From Gnetum montanum (Eukaryota; Streptophyta; Gnetopsida; Gnetales; Gnetaceae), in assembly GCA_015680685.1 (NCBI GenBank), contig MNCI01014546.1:606945-670944 (forward strand): 64,000 nucleotides of DNA. Reading direction: 5' to 3'. Positions 61,481 to 64,000 of this stretch are shown here, piece by piece. Each line of letters starts with the position of its first letter. Position 1 is the first letter of the stretch. Made by a program: the position numbers and the translations under genes. The notes under the pieces are model-generated. The model was not told the DNA's origin. It worked only from the letters and a program-made list of their open reading frames with translations, and searched no databases.

Positions 61481-62784
61481 CCTCTAGGGAGAGGCTTCCC
61501 TTGGATTTAGCCTGTGCAATGAAAGAGATTTAGGACTTTTTGTCTATTTGGCACTTTTGTCAACCACCCACAAGGGCACACCACACTTCAACTTGAAGAT
61601 AAAAGCACTAGATAATTTTAGGTTATTAGTTTGTGCTAGTTGCTATCCTAGACATTAACCTATGCTACTTACCATGGGGAGCCACCCCTTGGCTAACATG
61701 GGCTGCTACATTAGAGGAACTTCTCAACCAACAAGGTACACTTCCAGGGGAATCAACCTCCAATGAGCATGGTTATTGGATGTTAGACTTAGGTAGACCT
61801 CTATGTACAATGGTTAGCGACTCCATCTGCTATAGATGACTACAAATCCCTTTCTTACCTTAGAGGCATAGGGTAGTACCAAGGATTAAGGTATGAGCAT
61901 AGACAGATGCTTGCTACAAAGCATTTGTCAAACACACTCAAAAATGCTTGTGGCATGGATTCCATCTAGCAAGTTATTAAGAGGTGAACCCACATCAAGT
62001 GGGTGAACCCCCATCAAAGAGGGGGAACCCATTTCCTATATGAGTCCTTATAGACTTCCCAGGACTGGTAGGATGGGCCACTAAGGAGTTTGCTGATTTG
62101 GAGTTTGGGGACACTAGGTTTTAGTATAACATAGCACGACAGGTGTTATTTTGCCCTGGGAAGGTCAATATTTAGCCTATGCCATAGAAGGAAAGGGCTC
62201 AATAGTCCTTCCTTCTGTAGACCACCCAAAAGGGAACACACCTCTTCTGCCTGGAGGTACAAGCATATATGAATTAATGGTTATTAGTTGGTGCTCCTAT
62301 AAAAACCTCTTTGCAGATCCTTCATATCTAGCAGGATCCAAGGAGACTCCATGCTTGACATCATCACATATAATCTCACACCTATGTTGACACTCTTATC
62401 AAGTTTACTATATTCCTTGATTCAAGTATATTTTAGGTGATGTCCAAGCTTGGATCACTTATTATAGTATAGAAAGTCTCTTGCAAATGTTTTCATGTTA
62501 TTCTTAGTTAGGTTATTATTTTTTGCACTAAGCCACTTAAGATGCTCACTTGCATGTATCTTCTTGGAGGAAGGCAAAGCCAAGAACTTTAGTTATTCTA
62601 TACATGATTTCCATTTGAATGGTTGAACTTAAGGGGCAAAGGACTCTTCCACCAATGGCTATTCTTTATGGAGTCAATTAGTTATGATATTAGTTTGCCT
62701 GGGATTGGTTCACGACATTTAGCCTTAAACATTGAAGTAGTGATACAAAGTTAACCTAACCGTAAACATTCAACACGTAGCCTT
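61481..62784. other. intergenic between hairpin-satellite blocks
   Basis: No gene could be supported; open frames at 61633-61839 and 62151-62390 are unrecognised. A short direct repeat of GTGAACCC (62000-62030) is present. Confidence 0.45.
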
Positions 62785-63190
62785 GGTAGATCCTTGAAGA
62801 AAACATTTCATTGAAATGCAACCTAGGGAAACACATTTACATGAAACATGTACACTTAGGATAAGGTATATACTCCTTTGGAAAAACGTTTAACTGATAC
62901 CTTGGGATAAGCAGAAAATGCAATACAAGGGAACATGTTTCCTTGAAACGCAACCCTAGGAGATGCTTTGGCTAATGGACAGCATTTCAAGACAATGCAA
63001 ACTAGTTTTTTGGCTAACTTTCCTTGAAAAGCTTCCTTAGGGGTAGTTTGCACTTTCAAAGCTACCTTTAAATATGCGTTTCTAGGACATGCTACCTTGG
63101 AAGAACCTTACACACAACCTTGGGATAAGCATTTTCTTGAAATGCATCCTTTTAGAGGCTTTTATGATAAATGCTACCTTTTTTAAAAAG
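62785..63190. repeat. hairpin satellite block 2
   Basis: Same family, with clear hairpins such as CATTTCATTGAAATG (about 62804) and GCATTTTCTTGAAATGC (about 63129). Confidence 0.75.
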
Positions 63191-63394
63191 CTGGGATCCT
63201 TTTTATTATATTATTTTATTTACATAATATGAAATATTTGACTTTTAGAAGGAGGGATAGACTATGCCAACATATACTACTCTGGGAAGCATTGCTTAGT
63301 TATGCTATTATTGAAATCTGAGGTTAGTTAACAAAATTTAGCTTGTAACATTATCGTAGTGATACAAGGGTTACATAACTGTCTATGTTAGATG

Positions 63395-63800
63395 CACCAC
63401 CTTTAGAGGTGCTTTGATAAAGTGCTTCCTATACACAAAACCTTGAGATGAGCATTTATAGGATCAACAAAACCTAAGGAGGAATGGCCCTTGGCTAACT
63501 TAAGATACGTGCATTCAGGAGGAAGTGTTTCAATAAAAACACTACTTTACAGGATGCTTTCATCCTGATGGACAACATTTTTATTACACTTTCTTTGGGG
63601 AGGCTTGATAAGCCTACTTAGAAAAAGCTTTACATGTCGCCTTGAAATACACTTTTACCTTAAACGCTATCTTGGGACAACATTCTACGTGACTAGCAAA
63701 TAACTGTTTCTATGAAGTGCACCCTAGTAGATGTGTTTCCTTGAAACACTTCTTTGGGATAGGTGTTTCAAGGAAACACCACTTAGTACGCCTCCTTAGG
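63395..63800. repeat. hairpin satellite block 3
   Basis: Same family. Two adjacent perfect hairpins lie at about 63735-63780: GTGTTTCCTTGAAACAC, then GGTGTTTCAAGGAAACACC. Confidence 0.75.
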
Positions 63801-64000
63801 ATACACTTTTACATGCGCTATGGGTTACATCTAGCAAGGGAAGAAGCCATACTTGGGTTTTGTTATGGGTTTGCCAGTGGACAAGGGTTCCACTAATTTT
63901 AGCCACCATTTTGATAGGGGAACATTTATTATCTTGGTTCTCACATTATAGAGATTTCAAGTACACTTGGAAGATAGGTTTCCACCATACAAAATAATCA

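Overview
The window looks like nuclear DNA of a land plant that is not a flowering plant. It is AT-rich, gene-poor and full of decayed LTR retrotransposons and tandem repeats, and I find no intact cellular protein gene. It opens inside a wrecked copy of plastid chlL, a gene kept by gymnosperms, ferns, lycophytes and bryophytes but lost from angiosperm plastids. It also holds a wrecked mitochondrial rps3 exon with the end of its group II intron, and a degenerate tRNA-Met(CAU)-like sequence of mitochondrial type. Insertions with clean 5-bp target duplications, and stops and frameshifts in the organellar genes, favour old organellar DNA in a nuclear chromosome over an organelle genome.

Layout: 1-483 chlL relic; 546-7862 full-length LTR retrotransposon (element 1, minus strand) inserted into a 65-bp hairpin repeat; 8951-9024 tRNA relic; 9440-10620 hairpin satellite; 11018-11190 tandem repeat; 11540-12804 relic of a DEAH-type superfamily 2 helicase, possibly viral or plasmid-like, with an unassigned ORF beside it (12916-13305); 13427-17140 Ty1/copia remains in an unusual pol-LTR-gag order; 17145-17430 Ty3/gypsy RNase H scrap; 18010-19180 mitochondrial rps3 and intron end; 19200-25800 repeat-rich noncoding DNA with G and C homopolymers and a 279-bp tandem duplication; 25805-33157 second full-length element of the same family (element 2, plus strand); 33163-58309 mostly unassigned sequence with a 32-N gap; 58315-59416 solo LTR of the same family; 61070-63800 blocks of the hairpin satellite.

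The three LTR insertions define one family. LTRs are about 0.87-1.1 kb with TGATGAG/CTCATCA ends, the primer-binding site resembles the complement of tRNA-Asp, and the coding part has Athila-like gag and aspartic protease but no reverse transcriptase, RNase H or integrase in either full-length copy. The family therefore looks non-autonomous by design. Its U3 carries a variable array of GATATC-centred palindromes just upstream of a TATA box.

Limits: everything was read by eye without database searches. Coordinates of degenerate features are approximate. Family assignments of decayed fragments rest on recognisable motifs. Most of 33-58 kb could not be assigned.
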